Below are positions 31,138-40,124 of a DNA stretch of 64,000 bases, one piece after another. Location: assembly GCA_017849585.1 (NCBI GenBank), contig JAFIGT010000030.1, positions 124,001 to 188,000 on the forward strand. Direction: 5' to 3'. The notes below the pieces were generated by a model, which saw only the letters and a program-made list of their open reading frames with translations, made no database searches and was not told the DNA's origin. How positions within the stretch are numbered: position 1 is the first letter of the stretch; every line of letters begins with the position of its first letter. The position numbers and the translations under genes were made by a program. This DNA is from Verrucomicrobium sp. GTDB taxonomy: Bacteria; Verrucomicrobiota; Verrucomicrobiia; Methylacidiphilales; UBA1321.

Positions 31138-34100
31138 ATGATGACTCCCCGTTCTTCCTCCCGATTCGCTTGGTTGGTTTGCTTATCGCTCCTGATTCTG
31201 CCATGGCATCTACAGGCCCAAGGCATGACAAATTTCATACTTGGCGAGAATGCGGAAACTGGCCTGACTTTGCAGGTTGATCCGCTTGGCGTGATTCGCA
31301 CGCTTGGCGATGTGACAATGGCAGCGGATTATCGGGTGGAAAATACCAATACCGTACAAAACCGAGCTGGCGTGGTTGTGGCAGAATCGGGCTTCCCCAA
31401 GCGCGAAGGCACACAATCGTGGACCTTGCAGGGCCAGTACAAGCCGATCTCCGGCGGTCAGCCGTTGCACTTCGAGGAAGCCATCGCTCGCACTTCCGCC
31501 TCGGCGCTTAAATTCTCCATCGGGGTAAGCCGGCCCGACAAATCTGAACCGGTGTATAAGCTCCGTTGGAGCATTCTTTTGCCAGTCGAGGTGTATGCCA
31601 ACCGGGTGATCGTCACGGACAAGCAGAATTACCCCCTCCCCAAAGACCTGAAGGAATACCCTATTGGCGGCGGTCCGGTGAAATTCATCGAAATTCCAAC
31701 CGACACCGGGACGTTGCGCATTACCGGTGCACTCAAAGTTCTCGTGGCCGACGCGCGCGCATTCAAGGGCAATAACTACCAGCTCATCATCGAACCGGAA
31801 GCCGCTCCGGCCGATCCATTCGTGCGCAAGATCGCCGTGGATCTCTCCTTTCAGCCACATCGCTTCGACACGGTGAGTCTCGCCCCTTCGGCAAACATGG
31901 GATTTGCGGATGAAGTCGCCGGTGATGGTCGCGGCGGTTGGACCGACCAAGGCAAAGACCACGATTTGAGCGCACTGGAACCGGGCCGCCGTCTCTTTGG
32001 CAACGTTCTTTTCGACGTGACAGATCCCAAGCAAAACAACGGGCGCTCCTGTCTCGTTTTCGCGGGACCGCAACTCATCGCTGGAATCAAGGAAGCCACC
32101 TTCGATTTGAAGTCGGCTCCCTATCGCACTTTTTTCATCATGCACGCCTTTGCGTGGGATCAGAAAGACAAGGCAGAACTGGGTCGCCTGATCTTCACAT
32201 TCACCGATGGCACCACGACAGAATTCCCCGTACGCGCCGCGGAGGAAGCCACCAACTGGACCGTAGGCTCTGACACGCCGAATGGCCCGATCGTCTGGAA
32301 AGGCAAGACCCCCTCGGGCGATCGCATCGGATTGAATATGTCGCGCTTTATCCTGCCGGGAAAACCCCTCAAGAACGTGCAGATCAAAGGCTCCGGCTCG
32401 GCGGTCTGGCTGGTCGTCGGCGCAACCGGAAGCCTCGACGCTGTCCCGATGGCAGCGAATCTCGTGACGAAACCCTTGGTGTATGAGGAAGACAAGGTCT
32501 GGAAGATCTTCTCGTTCGAAAAAGATGTCGAGCCGGGATCAATTCTCGACTTTAGCGGCAACCTCGATGCACCCGCAGGCAAATACGGTTTTCTCCAATC
32601 CCGCAACGGCCGTCTCTACTTCGAGAAGAAACCCGAAAAGCGGGTGCGACTCCTCGGCACCAACCTTGTTTTTGCCGCCAACTTCGTGGACAAAGCGCTC
32701 GCCGACCGGCTGGCCAAGCGGCTTGCGGCGCAAGGCTACAACACCGTTCGCATCCATCACTATGACGGGCTGCTGCTCAACAAGAATCCGAAGAACAGCT
32801 ACGATATTAATTTGGAGCAACTGGATAAACTCGACTACCTGATCGCCGCCTGCAAGAAGGAAGGCCTCTACATCAGCATCGACTTGTATACCACCCGCCC
32901 CTTTCCCGCGGGCGAGCTTGCGGAGATCAAGGAGCAAATCACCCAGGGAGTAAAAGCCGCCATTGCGATTTCCCCTTCCGCCATGAAATCGTGGCAGGAA
33001 TTCGCCACGCTCTTCCTCAAGCACAAGAATCCCTACACCGGACTGACTCTGGGTGAAGACCCGGCGCTGGTTGGGATCAATCCACTCAATGAAAATGTCC
33101 ACTCGGTCTTTTGGAACAACGACCCCAACGTGGCCGCGTATTTTCAGGAGAAGTTCACGGAACATCTGAAAAAAATCGGCAAGGAGAACGTGAACGCCGA
33201 TGAGCGCTCCCTGCTCTTTGCCCGTTTCCTGTCGGACTTGCAGATCAAAACCCAAGCAGAGATCCGCGATTTTCTCCGCAAGAATATCGGCACGAAGTCC
33301 ATTCTCACCGATGTAAGCCATCGCGAATACAAGCCGCTGACCATTGCTCGGGAACCGCTCGACTACGTTGATGTGCATCGCTATTGGGATCACCCTAAAT
33401 TTGTCGGTGCGCAATGGCGACTCCCCTACCTGTACGAGTGCGAATCGGCACTAACGCAGTTGGTGAAGACACCGCGAGAAGTGTTCCCAGCCCGGTTGCC
33501 GAATCATCCGTTCATGATGACCGAGTTCCAGTTCGTCTACCCGAATCCGTATCGCGCCGAAGCCGGTCCGATCATGGGTGCCTATGCCGCCTTTCAGGAT
33601 TGGGACGGCTTGATGCGGTTTGATTACGCTGGCGACGCCGCCTCGATCACGGATACAGCGCCCATTCGCGGATTCTCCACGGTGAATGATCCGCTTCACA
33701 TCTTGGGAGAACGACTCGTCTCATTGCTATTCGTCCGCGAAGATGTGAAGCCCACGCAGAATCTGGTGCTCTATCACATCGATCCGGAGAAGACCTTTGC
33801 CAATGCCGACGGCATCGGATCATTCTCGCAGGATTACTCCAAGATCGGGCTGGTCACCGGTCTCGGCTCCACCTCGCTGACGAAGCCGGTCGCGACCGGG
33901 AAGACGATTCTCGCCACGGTCGAACCCAAGGGCTCGACGGAGGATAATAAAACCGTATTTGCGGAAAGCGCCGATCTGCTCGACCGGCTCGTGAAGGCGG
34001 GACGCATTCCGGCCTCGTGCGTCGAGGGGAAAATTCTTCACTCGGATACGGGCGAGATCACGCTCGATACGGAAAAGGCTTCGCTGTCAGTCGTCACGCC

Positions 34101-34539
34101 GAATACGGAAGCCTACGTTCTGCGGCAAACCGGTTCTCTTTCCGGTGCCGTTGCGACCGTCCAAGCCAACGGTCAGGTCGTGATTTCGATCTCCGCCATG
34201 GACGGTCAACCGCTCGCAAAGAGTCAGAGGATGCTCATCCTGCACCTCACCGACATCAAAAATACCGGTACCACCTTCCGCAATCAGGATGGCCGCATTC
34301 TGGAAGCTTGGGGCAAAGCACCGCTTTTGATCCGCTCGCAAAGCGATACGCTTTCGCTCAAGCTCAAAGCCCCGGCTGGAAAATCCTACACCTTGTGGGC
34401 GGTCGGCATTAACGGAAAACGGCTCTGGAAAGTTCCCGTGCAAAGCAGCGGAGAAGGACTCACCTGCAAGCTGGAGACCGTCTCGAAAGACGGCCCGGCA
34501 ATGGCCTACGAGTTGATCGCGGATACCACGACGCCCTGA
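31138..34539 (+). CDS. secreted clan GH-A-like glycoside hydrolase, three-domain form
   Basis: This 1133-residue protein has a signal peptide (about 8-28, ending LQAQG). Domain 1 (30-245) and domain 2 (250-440) look like beta-sandwiches; the TIM barrel runs from about 500 to 860 and a beta-rich tail follows. INPLNEN (Asn651-Glu652) is the probable acid/base and MTEFQF (Glu796) the probable nucleophile of a clan GH-A retaining enzyme; DVHRYWDHP lies between. It is the fused counterpart of the genes at 10411-11193 and 7531-10410. G+C content is higher than in that pair. Substrate unknown. It stands alone, with its own palindrome upstream. Confidence 0.75.
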   Translation: MMTPRSSSRFAWLVCLSLLILPWHLQAQGMTNFILGENAETGLTLQVDPLGVIRTLGDVTMAADYRVENTNTVQNRAGVVVAESGFPKREGTQSWTLQGQYKPISGGQPLHFEEAIARTSASALKFSIGVSRPDKSEPVYKLRWSILLPVEVYANRVIVTDKQNYPLPKDLKEYPIGGGPVKFIEIPTDTGTLRITGALKVLVADARAFKGNNYQLIIEPEAAPADPFVRKIAVDLSFQPHRFDTVSLAPSANMGFADEVAGDGRGGWTDQGKDHDLSALEPGRRLFGNVLFDVTDPKQNNGRSCLVFAGPQLIAGIKEATFDLKSAPYRTFFIMHAFAWDQKDKAELGRLIFTFTDGTTTEFPVRAAEEATNWTVGSDTPNGPIVWKGKTPSGDRIGLNMSRFILPGKPLKNVQIKGSGSAVWLVVGATGSLDAVPMAANLVTKPLVYEEDKVWKIFSFEKDVEPGSILDFSGNLDAPAGKYGFLQSRNGRLYFEKKPEKRVRLLGTNLVFAANFVDKALADRLAKRLAAQGYNTVRIHHYDGLLLNKNPKNSYDINLEQLDKLDYLIAACKKEGLYISIDLYTTRPFPAGELAEIKEQITQGVKAAIAISPSAMKSWQEFATLFLKHKNPYTGLTLGEDPALVGINPLNENVHSVFWNNDPNVAAYFQEKFTEHLKKIGKENVNADERSLLFARFLSDLQIKTQAEIRDFLRKNIGTKSILTDVSHREYKPLTIAREPLDYVDVHRYWDHPKFVGAQWRLPYLYECESALTQLVKTPREVFPARLPNHPFMMTEFQFVYPNPYRAEAGPIMGAYAAFQDWDGLMRFDYAGDAASITDTAPIRGFSTVNDPLHILGERLVSLLFVREDVKPTQNLVLYHIDPEKTFANADGIGSFSQDYSKIGLVTGLGSTSLTKPVATGKTILATVEPKGSTEDNKTVFAESADLLDRLVKAGRIPASCVEGKILHSDTGEITLDTEKASLSVVTPNTEAYVLRQTGSLSGAVATVQANGQVVISISAMDGQPLAKSQRMLILHLTDIKNTGTTFRNQDGRILEAWGKAPLLIRSQSDTLSLKLKAPAGKSYTLWAVGINGKRLWKVPVQSSGEGLTCKLETVSKDGPAMAYELIADTTTP

Positions 34540-34554
34540 GCTTTTCTTCCACCA

Positions 34555-34583
34555 GACGGCATGCTATCTTTCAGCATGCCGTC
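34555..34583. repeat. perfect 11-bp hairpin over the DUF6504 start codon
   Basis: GACGGCATGCT and AGCATGCCGTC pair perfectly around seven bases. The ATG at 34576 lies in the right arm and another in-frame ATG (34561) in the left arm. There is no T-run. It may stop transcription from the upstream hydrolase weakly or control initiation of the small gene. Confidence 0.6.
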
Positions 34584-34902
34584 GTCCACGTTTGTCAGTG
34601 AAGCGCTCACCCCCCTGAATGCGAGTTTCGACACACATCGCATGGCGCAAGGCGAGCCGGGCATGCCTCACCAATTTCGCTGGCGCAAGCAGGAGTGGGA
34701 AGTGGCGGAAGTGCTCGAGACGTGGCGCGAGCATGGAGATTGCACGCATGGCAGCGGCGAACGTTATGTGCGCAAGCACGGTTACCGGATTCGTACGACG
34801 ACGGGCCTCGTGCTCAAGATCTATTTCCAACGCAAGTACGGCAAAACCCAGCGTAAGGAAGTTTCGCGCTGGTGGGTCTTTTCAATCGAATCCGAAAGCT
34901 AA
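34576..34902 (+). CDS. DUF6504 family protein
   Basis: The 108-residue protein has the pattern FVSEALTPLNASFDT, EPGMPHQFRWRKQEWEVAEVLE, shortened as PHQFRWRKQEWEV, and YRIRTTTGLVLKIYFQRK, shortened as LVLKIYFQRK, which together match my memory of the DUF6504 family. It is small, basic and probably cytosolic, with no known activity. In other bacteria the family is often near DNA-repair genes, but no such neighbour is here. The start codon is inside a hairpin. Its stop overlaps the convergent deacetylase stop by 4 nt. Confidence 0.7.
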   Translation: MPSSTFVSEALTPLNASFDTHRMAQGEPGMPHQFRWRKQEWEVAEVLETWREHGDCTHGSGERYVRKHGYRIRTTTGLVLKIYFQRKYGKTQRKEVSRWWVFSIESES

Positions 34903-35564
34903 CGAAGATCCCTCAACGCGATACCGCGAATCCCCTGCACTTTCAGATGGCGCATCATTTTCTCGAACACGGCAGGCGGCGTATCGACCCACGGATGATT
35001 GATATCCGGCACACCGTGGAAAGTATAGACGATCACCTCACCGGGCTGGCGTTGTTCGAGGGCCTGATAAAAGAGCGCTTCCTTTTCGCCGGTGATGACA
35101 AAACTCGGAACACTCAGGCGTGAATCGGTCGCAGGCCGGTAGGGACGGTCGCCGCAAATTCGGGCGAACGTGTAATTCATTCTTGCGAGCACCTGATGCG
35201 CCTCATTGGATTCGTTTCCGCACGGATAGGCAAATGTGGTGGGCCAGGCGATGCCATGCGCCACACACCGCTGCTCGATGGCCTCGATTTCATCCGTCAG
35301 AACCTCTTCGCTGACCCGGTCCGCCAGAACATGGTGAAGGGTATGATTTCCGACTTCAAATCCCACCGCATGCAAGCCAGCGATTTGCTCCCATGTCATG
35401 TACTGCCGCTTATCCGTGACAAAGTGATCCGTCCCCTCACCGTCATATTCAGCAATGTAAAAGCTCGCACCAAAACCAAGTTCCTGCAGCAAGGGTGCCA
35501 CAAAGGTGGCGTGATTACTCACCGCGTCGTCAAAGGTCAGAACCACTACGGAATCGGTATTCAT
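34899..35564 (-). CDS. polysaccharide deacetylase (NodB-like, CE4)
   Basis: The 221-residue protein has the NodB-fold motifs: TFDDA (Asp12-Asp13) and GNHTLHH with His74 and His78 as the metal-binding H-x3-H. TFAYPCGN is the third motif. No signal peptide is visible, which is unusual for an enzyme acting on peptidoglycan or other polysaccharide. It overlaps the upstream beta-lactamase-like gene by 4 nt, so the two are coupled and a cell-wall role is plausible. Confidence 0.9.
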   Translation of the reverse strand: MNTDSVVVLTFDDAVSNHATFVAPLLQELGFGASFYIAEYDGEGTDHFVTDKRQYMTWEQIAGLHAVGFEVGNHTLHHVLADRVSEEVLTDEIEAIEQRCVAHGIAWPTTFAYPCGNESNEAHQVLARMNYTFARICGDRPYRPATDSRLSVPSFVITGEKEALFYQALEQRQPGEVIVYTFHGVPDINHPWVDTPPAVFEKMMRHLKVQGIRGIALRDLR

Positions 35565-36316
35565 TGCGGGATTGCGGTGGGCGCGGGCAAGACGCGTTTG
35601 ATTTGATCGTAGAAGCGTTGAATCGCGCGCGAACGATTGGCGTCATCCGCGGTCAGGGTGACCGTGATTACTCGCACCGCACCGCCCGCTTTCACGGCCA
35701 GTCCGGAGAACCAATAAGTTTTCTCATAGGAACCGGTCTTGCCGTAGACATTCACTCCGGCTTCGACCGCAGGCCATGCCATGACGGCCATTAATTGCTT
35801 CTGGCTCTCCACAGACACCGGCAACTTACCCCGGATCAACTTGCGCAGGAACCGATGCTCCTGCAAGGGGGTCACGCGAATGCCGCCACCATGACTCCAA
35901 TCCTTGCGGTCCTTGGGCACTACGGCCGGAATCGTTCCGAACTCGCACCGCCTGGCCATCTCGATCAATTGCTCGTCCGTGAGCTTATCGACGAGTTGGC
36001 GGAAGAAGTCATTGCTCGAATCTTGCATCGCCTTCTGGAATTTCAACACCTGCGGCTTGGGCGACAGATGCGCGTCCTGACAGGTAAGTTCGGTTTCCGG
36101 CGTGGCGATCTTTTGCTCGAAAACCGTCAGCGCGATGATCATCTTGAAAGTCGACGCCGGACTGAACGCCTTCTCGGCTTCGGTCTCATCGCCGCTGATG
36201 TAGGGCACCTCCGCTCCGGGGATGTCCGAAAGCAACGTCACATCCGCACGCAGGGTTCCCTGCCCGAGGCCCCAAGCCAACAGCAATGTCGCCAGATAAA
36301 AGCCAGTCTTGCACAT
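35561..36316 (-). CDS. class D beta-lactamase-like serine enzyme
   Basis: The 251-residue protein has a signal peptide (about 1-24). SPASTFKM carries the active-site Ser55-x-x-Lys58. DSSND (100-103) is at the place of the S-x-V/S-x-N motif, FGT (126-128) stands where class D enzymes have YGN, and YGKTG (191-195) is the third motif. IRVTPLQEHRFLRKL and KLPVS are strongly OXA-like. It could be a beta-lactamase, or a penicillin-binding-protein-like sensor or carboxypeptidase; the changed YGN motif leaves activity open. It is upstream of and coupled to the deacetylase. Confidence 0.82.
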   Translation of the reverse strand: MCKTGFYLATLLLAWGLGQGTLRADVTLLSDIPGAEVPYISGDETEAEKAFSPASTFKMIIALTVFEQKIATPETELTCQDAHLSPKPQVLKFQKAMQDSSNDFFRQLVDKLTDEQLIEMARRCEFGTIPAVVPKDRKDWSHGGGIRVTPLQEHRFLRKLIRGKLPVSVESQKQLMAVMAWPAVEAGVNVYGKTGSYEKTYWFSGLAVKAGGAVRVITVTLTADDANRSRAIQRFYDQIKRVLPAPTAIPQ

Positions 36317-36342
36317 GTCGGGAGCATTGAATAAACAGGGAC

Positions 36343-36828
36343 ATGCTGCAAGCGCGCTTTTTGCGGATTTTCTCGCTCCTGCTGGTACTCACCGGCAGTC
36401 TCTCAGCCCTCACTGGCCAGGAAACCTCCAAACCGTTGCCGGTTATAGAAATCAAGGCCGGAGCGGCCACGATACGCGCAGAAGTGGCGCGCACGCCGGA
36501 GGAAAAAGCACTCGGCCTGATGCACCGCACGCGAATGTCTGACAATGCCGGAATGATCTTCATTCTCGATGGCAAAAGCCGCGCCTCGTTCTGGATGAAG
36601 GATACCTCCCTGCCCCTCTCCATCGCCTTTCTGGATGCGCAAGGTACGATCCTGCAAATCGTGGATTTGCAGCCGTTCGATCAAACCGCCGTGCGCAGTG
36701 AAAGCGACCGCGTGGCTTTTGCACTGGAGATGAACCAGCACTGGTTCTCGCTCAATCGCGTAAAAGCCGGAGACAAGCTCACCCTTGTCGGAAGTAATTG
36801 GTCCAAGCTCGCAAATCTGGGACGTTAA
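36343..36828 (+). CDS. DUF192 family exported protein
   Basis: The 161-residue protein has a signal peptide (about 1-25) and then the compact DUF192 fold: EVARTPEEKALGLMHR, MIFILDGKSRASFWMKDT, shortened as RASFWMKDT, and LSIAFLDAQGTILQI. The family has no established biochemical role. It is divergent from the class D beta-lactamase-like gene with 26 nt between the starts, and its stop shares bases with the convergent pabC stop. Confidence 0.9.
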   Translation: MLQARFLRIFSLLLVLTGSLSALTGQETSKPLPVIEIKAGAATIRAEVARTPEEKALGLMHRTRMSDNAGMIFILDGKSRASFWMKDTSLPLSIAFLDAQGTILQIVDLQPFDQTAVRSESDRVAFALEMNQHWFSLNRVKAGDKLTLVGSNWSKLANLGR

Positions 36829-37526
36829 GTCTGGGCCTTCGCGAACCGCTGCTGCAATTTTCGCGTAATGGTGCCGGTCTTGATCTTGTGCCGTCCCAAT
36901 TGCCCGACCGGTCGAATACCGATCCAGCTATTGGTCAGAAACACCTCGTCGGCCTCTTCGAGATCGCGCAGATCAAACAAACCTTCCTGCACCTTGAGCT
37001 GACCGAGAACCCAGGCGCGCACCACGCCTTCGCGGCAACCCGCTTCGTCCGAGGGCGTATACACTTTCCCATCGGTCACCCAAAAGACATTGCTCATCGC
37101 ACCGGACGCGATTTCCCCATACTCATTCAGCAGCAACGCCTCGTCGGCTTTCACCGATTGCCGCGCCTGCCAGTGCGTGAGATAACTCAAGGTCTTGTAG
37201 CGCGCGTCCCAGTTCTCGCTGCCCACGCGTTGCGGTGCGAGCGTGAGAGAGTAGGCCGCTTTTACCGTGAGCGATTCCGGGTGGAACATCACGTAGCTTT
37301 GGTCCGCCTCCACCACCCAGCGCAGGCGGCCCGATTGCCGTGGCAGTTCACGGCCAGTTTCGCGCAAATCGCCCGACACTTTCAGCCCGAGGGCCTTGGC
37401 GGCGACGCGAAGACTCTTCCAATGTTCCTCAACGAATTCGGCGCGCCCGTTTTTCACCCGAAGCGTTTCAAACACGCCACGCCAGGGAGTAAACCCTGTC
37501 GGTAAATTTTCTTTTTTTGTGCTCAT
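36825..37526 (-). CDS. pabC: class IV aminotransferase, probable aminodeoxychorismate lyase
   Basis: PabC releases 4-aminobenzoate and pyruvate from aminodeoxychorismate. The 233 residues fit the class IV PLP fold; Lys111 in RYKTLSYL binds PLP, and NEYGEIASGAMSNVFWV, shortened as GEIASGAMSNVFW, and TNSWIGIRPV are typical of the lyase and branched-chain aminotransferase group. The 4-nt overlap with pabB supports the lyase role over a branched-chain enzyme. It supplies pABA for folate, like folK at 685. Confidence 0.88.
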   Translation of the reverse strand: MSTKKENLPTGFTPWRGVFETLRVKNGRAEFVEEHWKSLRVAAKALGLKVSGDLRETGRELPRQSGRLRWVVEADQSYVMFHPESLTVKAAYSLTLAPQRVGSENWDARYKTLSYLTHWQARQSVKADEALLLNEYGEIASGAMSNVFWVTDGKVYTPSDEAGCREGVVRAWVLGQLKVQEGLFDLRDLEEADEVFLTNSWIGIRPVGQLGRHKIKTGTITRKLQQRFAKAQT

Positions 37527-38701
37527 GAAAATGTCTTTTCCGATTCCGTCTTGCTTTCGCCTGCGCCACGGCGGTACTCCTCCAGCGCGAGCTGCATGCC
37601 TGCAGCTTTGTGCAGTGTCTCCTCGTATTCACGCGCGGGGATGGAGTCGGCGGTAATGCCCCCGCCCACATGAAAATGCAGTTCGTTCCTTTCCTGGATC
37701 AACGTGCGAATGGCGATGGAAAACGCCGCGTCACCATTGAACCCGAAATAGCCGATTGCCCCGGTATAAATGCCACGCGGACATGGCTCCAATTCCGCAA
37801 TGATCTCGCAAGCCCGTTTCTTCGGAGCGCCGGAAATCGAACCGCCGGGGAAACACTCGCGCAGCGCGGCCAGAGGACTGATGCCCGGTCGCAGCATGCC
37901 TTCCACAGTCGAGACGAGATGAAAGACCTGCGCGTAACGCTCCAGCTTGATCAACTCCGTCACCGCCACGGAGCCGTACTCGCAAACGCGACCGAGGTCA
38001 TTGCGCTCCAGATCGGTGATCATCACCAGCTCCGCGAGCTCCTTCGGGTCGGTCATTAATTCGTACGCGAGCTGCTCGTCGCGGAGCGGATCGCGGCTGC
38101 GTGGACGCGTTCCCTTGATCGGACGCGTTACGATGTGTTGCCCGCGTATGCAAAGAAAAAGTTCCGGCGAGGAGGAGAGAATCTGCCGTTCACCCGTGTC
38201 GAGAAACGCGCCGCCGGGCGCGGGACTGCGCCAGAGCAATTGCTCAAAGAGCACATAGGGATTCACCTCCATCGGAGCGGAAAACCGTTGTGCGAGATTC
38301 ACCTGATAGATGTCGCCCGCCGTGATGTACTCCTGCGCGCGACACACCATGCGTTCGAATTCTGCGCGGGTGAAATTGCTGCGCCATGCGGCACTCTCGT
38401 TACACGGCAGCTCCCGCTCCGCTTGCTGACGCCGCTGCAACCAGAGGTCGTTCGGTTTTTCTCCGGCAGCCGCGATCATCTCAGGAAAAAAACCAAACCA
38501 GTAATCTCCCTCGTAGGTGAAGTAGCCGACCGCCGCGCCACGCGGATGCGTGGAATCAAGCGACGGCTGACGATAACGCGCCAGCGCCGCTTCCAGTCGG
38601 TCCCACTCCTGCCACGTGCCCGTGACAATCTCCACGGGATCGGACGCCTGCAGAATGCGTCCGGGTTCGTCCCAGGAGTTAAGTGATATGAATGGATTCA
38701 C
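37523..38701 (-). CDS. pabB: aminodeoxychorismate synthase component I
   Basis: PabB aminates chorismate to aminodeoxychorismate. The 392-residue protein has the chorismate-binding domain with PIKGTRPR, where Lys196 is the PabB-specific catalytic lysine, plus ITDLERNDLGRVC and GGSISGAPKKRACEII. The N-terminal part is shorter than in anthranilate synthases. The glutamine amidotransferase partner (PabA) is not in the window. It overlaps pabC by 4 nt and follows the M16 peptidase by 20 nt, so all three probably share a transcript. Confidence 0.93.
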   Translation of the reverse strand: MNPFISLNSWDEPGRILQASDPVEIVTGTWQEWDRLEAALARYRQPSLDSTHPRGAAVGYFTYEGDYWFGFFPEMIAAAGEKPNDLWLQRRQQAERELPCNESAAWRSNFTRAEFERMVCRAQEYITAGDIYQVNLAQRFSAPMEVNPYVLFEQLLWRSPAPGGAFLDTGERQILSSSPELFLCIRGQHIVTRPIKGTRPRSRDPLRDEQLAYELMTDPKELAELVMITDLERNDLGRVCEYGSVAVTELIKLERYAQVFHLVSTVEGMLRPGISPLAALRECFPGGSISGAPKKRACEIIAELEPCPRGIYTGAIGYFGFNGDAAFSIAIRTLIQERNELHFHVGGGITADSIPAREYEETLHKAAGMQLALEEYRRGAGESKTESEKTFS

Positions 38702-38721
38702 AACAGGTCTAATGCGGGGCG

Positions 38722-39987
38722 CTAGAAATGTGTCAAGGCACGGATCGATTCGGTTTCCGCGACGGGACTGACCACCGCCACGTTCAGTCGGGAATCCTGC
38801 ACCAGCACCTGTGCAATGGCTTTGATTTGAGTCGCCGTCACGCTTTCAATCTTTTCCGCCACCTTGGACGGATCGATTACCTTGCCATGAGAGATGGCGT
38901 GTTCGCCCATCCACATCATTTGATTCGTCGTGCTTTCGAGACTGAGCGCCATCTGGCCGAGCGTGTATTCCTTGGCGCGCGTGAGTTCCTCGGCAGTCGG
39001 GCCTTTCGCGGCAAATTGCTTCACCGATTTCAGCGCGAGAGTCAGCGCCTTCGAGAGTTTGCCGTTTTCGACCCCAGCGGAAATGCCGAAACAGCCCGTA
39101 TCGTGTAGGTAGGAAACCGTCGACTGAATGGAATACGCCAACCCATGTTTCTCGCGGATTTCCTGAAAGAGACGCGAACTCATGTTCTCACCGAGAATCA
39201 CGCTCATCAGTCGCACCGCGAAACGTTGCGGATCGTGACGCGAAACACTGCGCAAACCGATGGCGATATGCGATTGCTCAATGGGCTTGCGCACCACCTC
39301 CACCCGAGGCGCGCGTTGCTTGGTCAGCACCGGCGAGGCCTTGGCGGGGCGACCGGCCTGCAGTCGCTTAAGCAACGGTCCAAGCACGGCTTTCGCTTGC
39401 GCGGGGCTGACCTTGCCCGCAATGGAAATCCAGAGATTGCCCGCATGATAATGTTTCTGCCGGTAATCCATCAGATCGGCGCGGCTCATGCGTTCAACGT
39501 GCTTGACCGTGCCCGCAAGCGGACGGCCGAGCGGATGTCCGGCCCAAAGCAAGGCGTTGAGTTTTTCCTGCGCCACTTGCTGCGGCTGATCCTCATACAT
39601 GCGGATCTCCTCGCAAATCACGCCGCGCTCGCGCTCGATTTCCTCCGGCGGGAATGTCGAATTTACCAGCATGTCGAGCAAGACGTCGCATAAGCGCGGG
39701 AAATGACGTGCCGCAGCTTTGGCGAAATAACAGGTCATTTCCTCGGCCGTAAAAGCATTCAGGTAACCTCCCACCCCTTCGACCGCTTCCGAAATTTCGC
39801 GAGCGGAACGGCGGCGCGTGCCCTTAAAGATCATGTGCTCAATGAAATGGGAAACCCCGCTGAGTCGCTCGGGCTCGTGGCGGCCACCCACCCCAAACCA
39901 AAGCCCCACCGACACACTCTCGACCTGCGGCATCTCCGCAACGGCCAACCCGGCGCCGCACGGCAACTTTTCAACGGAAAACATCAT
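38722..39987 (-). CDS. M16 family zinc metallopeptidase (processing-peptidase-like)
   Basis: The 421-residue protein has the inverted zinc motif HFIEH at 47-51 (H-x2-E-H), with SGVSHFIEHMIFKGT characteristic of M16B enzymes. The C-terminal half has the second M16 domain without a zinc site (HGLAYSIQSTVSYLHDTGCFGI, shortened as HGLAYSIQSTV). No signal peptide is evident, so it is probably cytosolic. It is in the pabC-pabB operon, an association with no obvious logic. Confidence 0.94.
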   Translation of the reverse strand: MMFSVEKLPCGAGLAVAEMPQVESVSVGLWFGVGGRHEPERLSGVSHFIEHMIFKGTRRRSAREISEAVEGVGGYLNAFTAEEMTCYFAKAAARHFPRLCDVLLDMLVNSTFPPEEIERERGVICEEIRMYEDQPQQVAQEKLNALLWAGHPLGRPLAGTVKHVERMSRADLMDYRQKHYHAGNLWISIAGKVSPAQAKAVLGPLLKRLQAGRPAKASPVLTKQRAPRVEVVRKPIEQSHIAIGLRSVSRHDPQRFAVRLMSVILGENMSSRLFQEIREKHGLAYSIQSTVSYLHDTGCFGISAGVENGKLSKALTLALKSVKQFAAKGPTAEELTRAKEYTLGQMALSLESTTNQMMWMGEHAISHGKVIDPSKVAEKIESVTATQIKAIAQVLVQDSRLNVAVVSPVAETESIRALTHF

Positions 39988-40124
39988 GACGCATTGTCGT
40001 TTGACGTTTGCCCCATGTCAAACTTGCAGACTTTCAACCATGTCCAGCGATCGGATAAATTTTTTACGAGAGAAGTGCATTTCGGTTCTTGCGCTGCGCG
40101 ATGAACGTGACATTTTGAAGCTCT

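Noticed and set aside
40015-40104. 29-codon ORF upstream of the dGTPase gene
   Set aside because: No ribosome-binding site and no recognisable sequence. A GTTTGAC/GTCAAAC inverted repeat at 39999-40023 overlaps its start, but it is single and weak.
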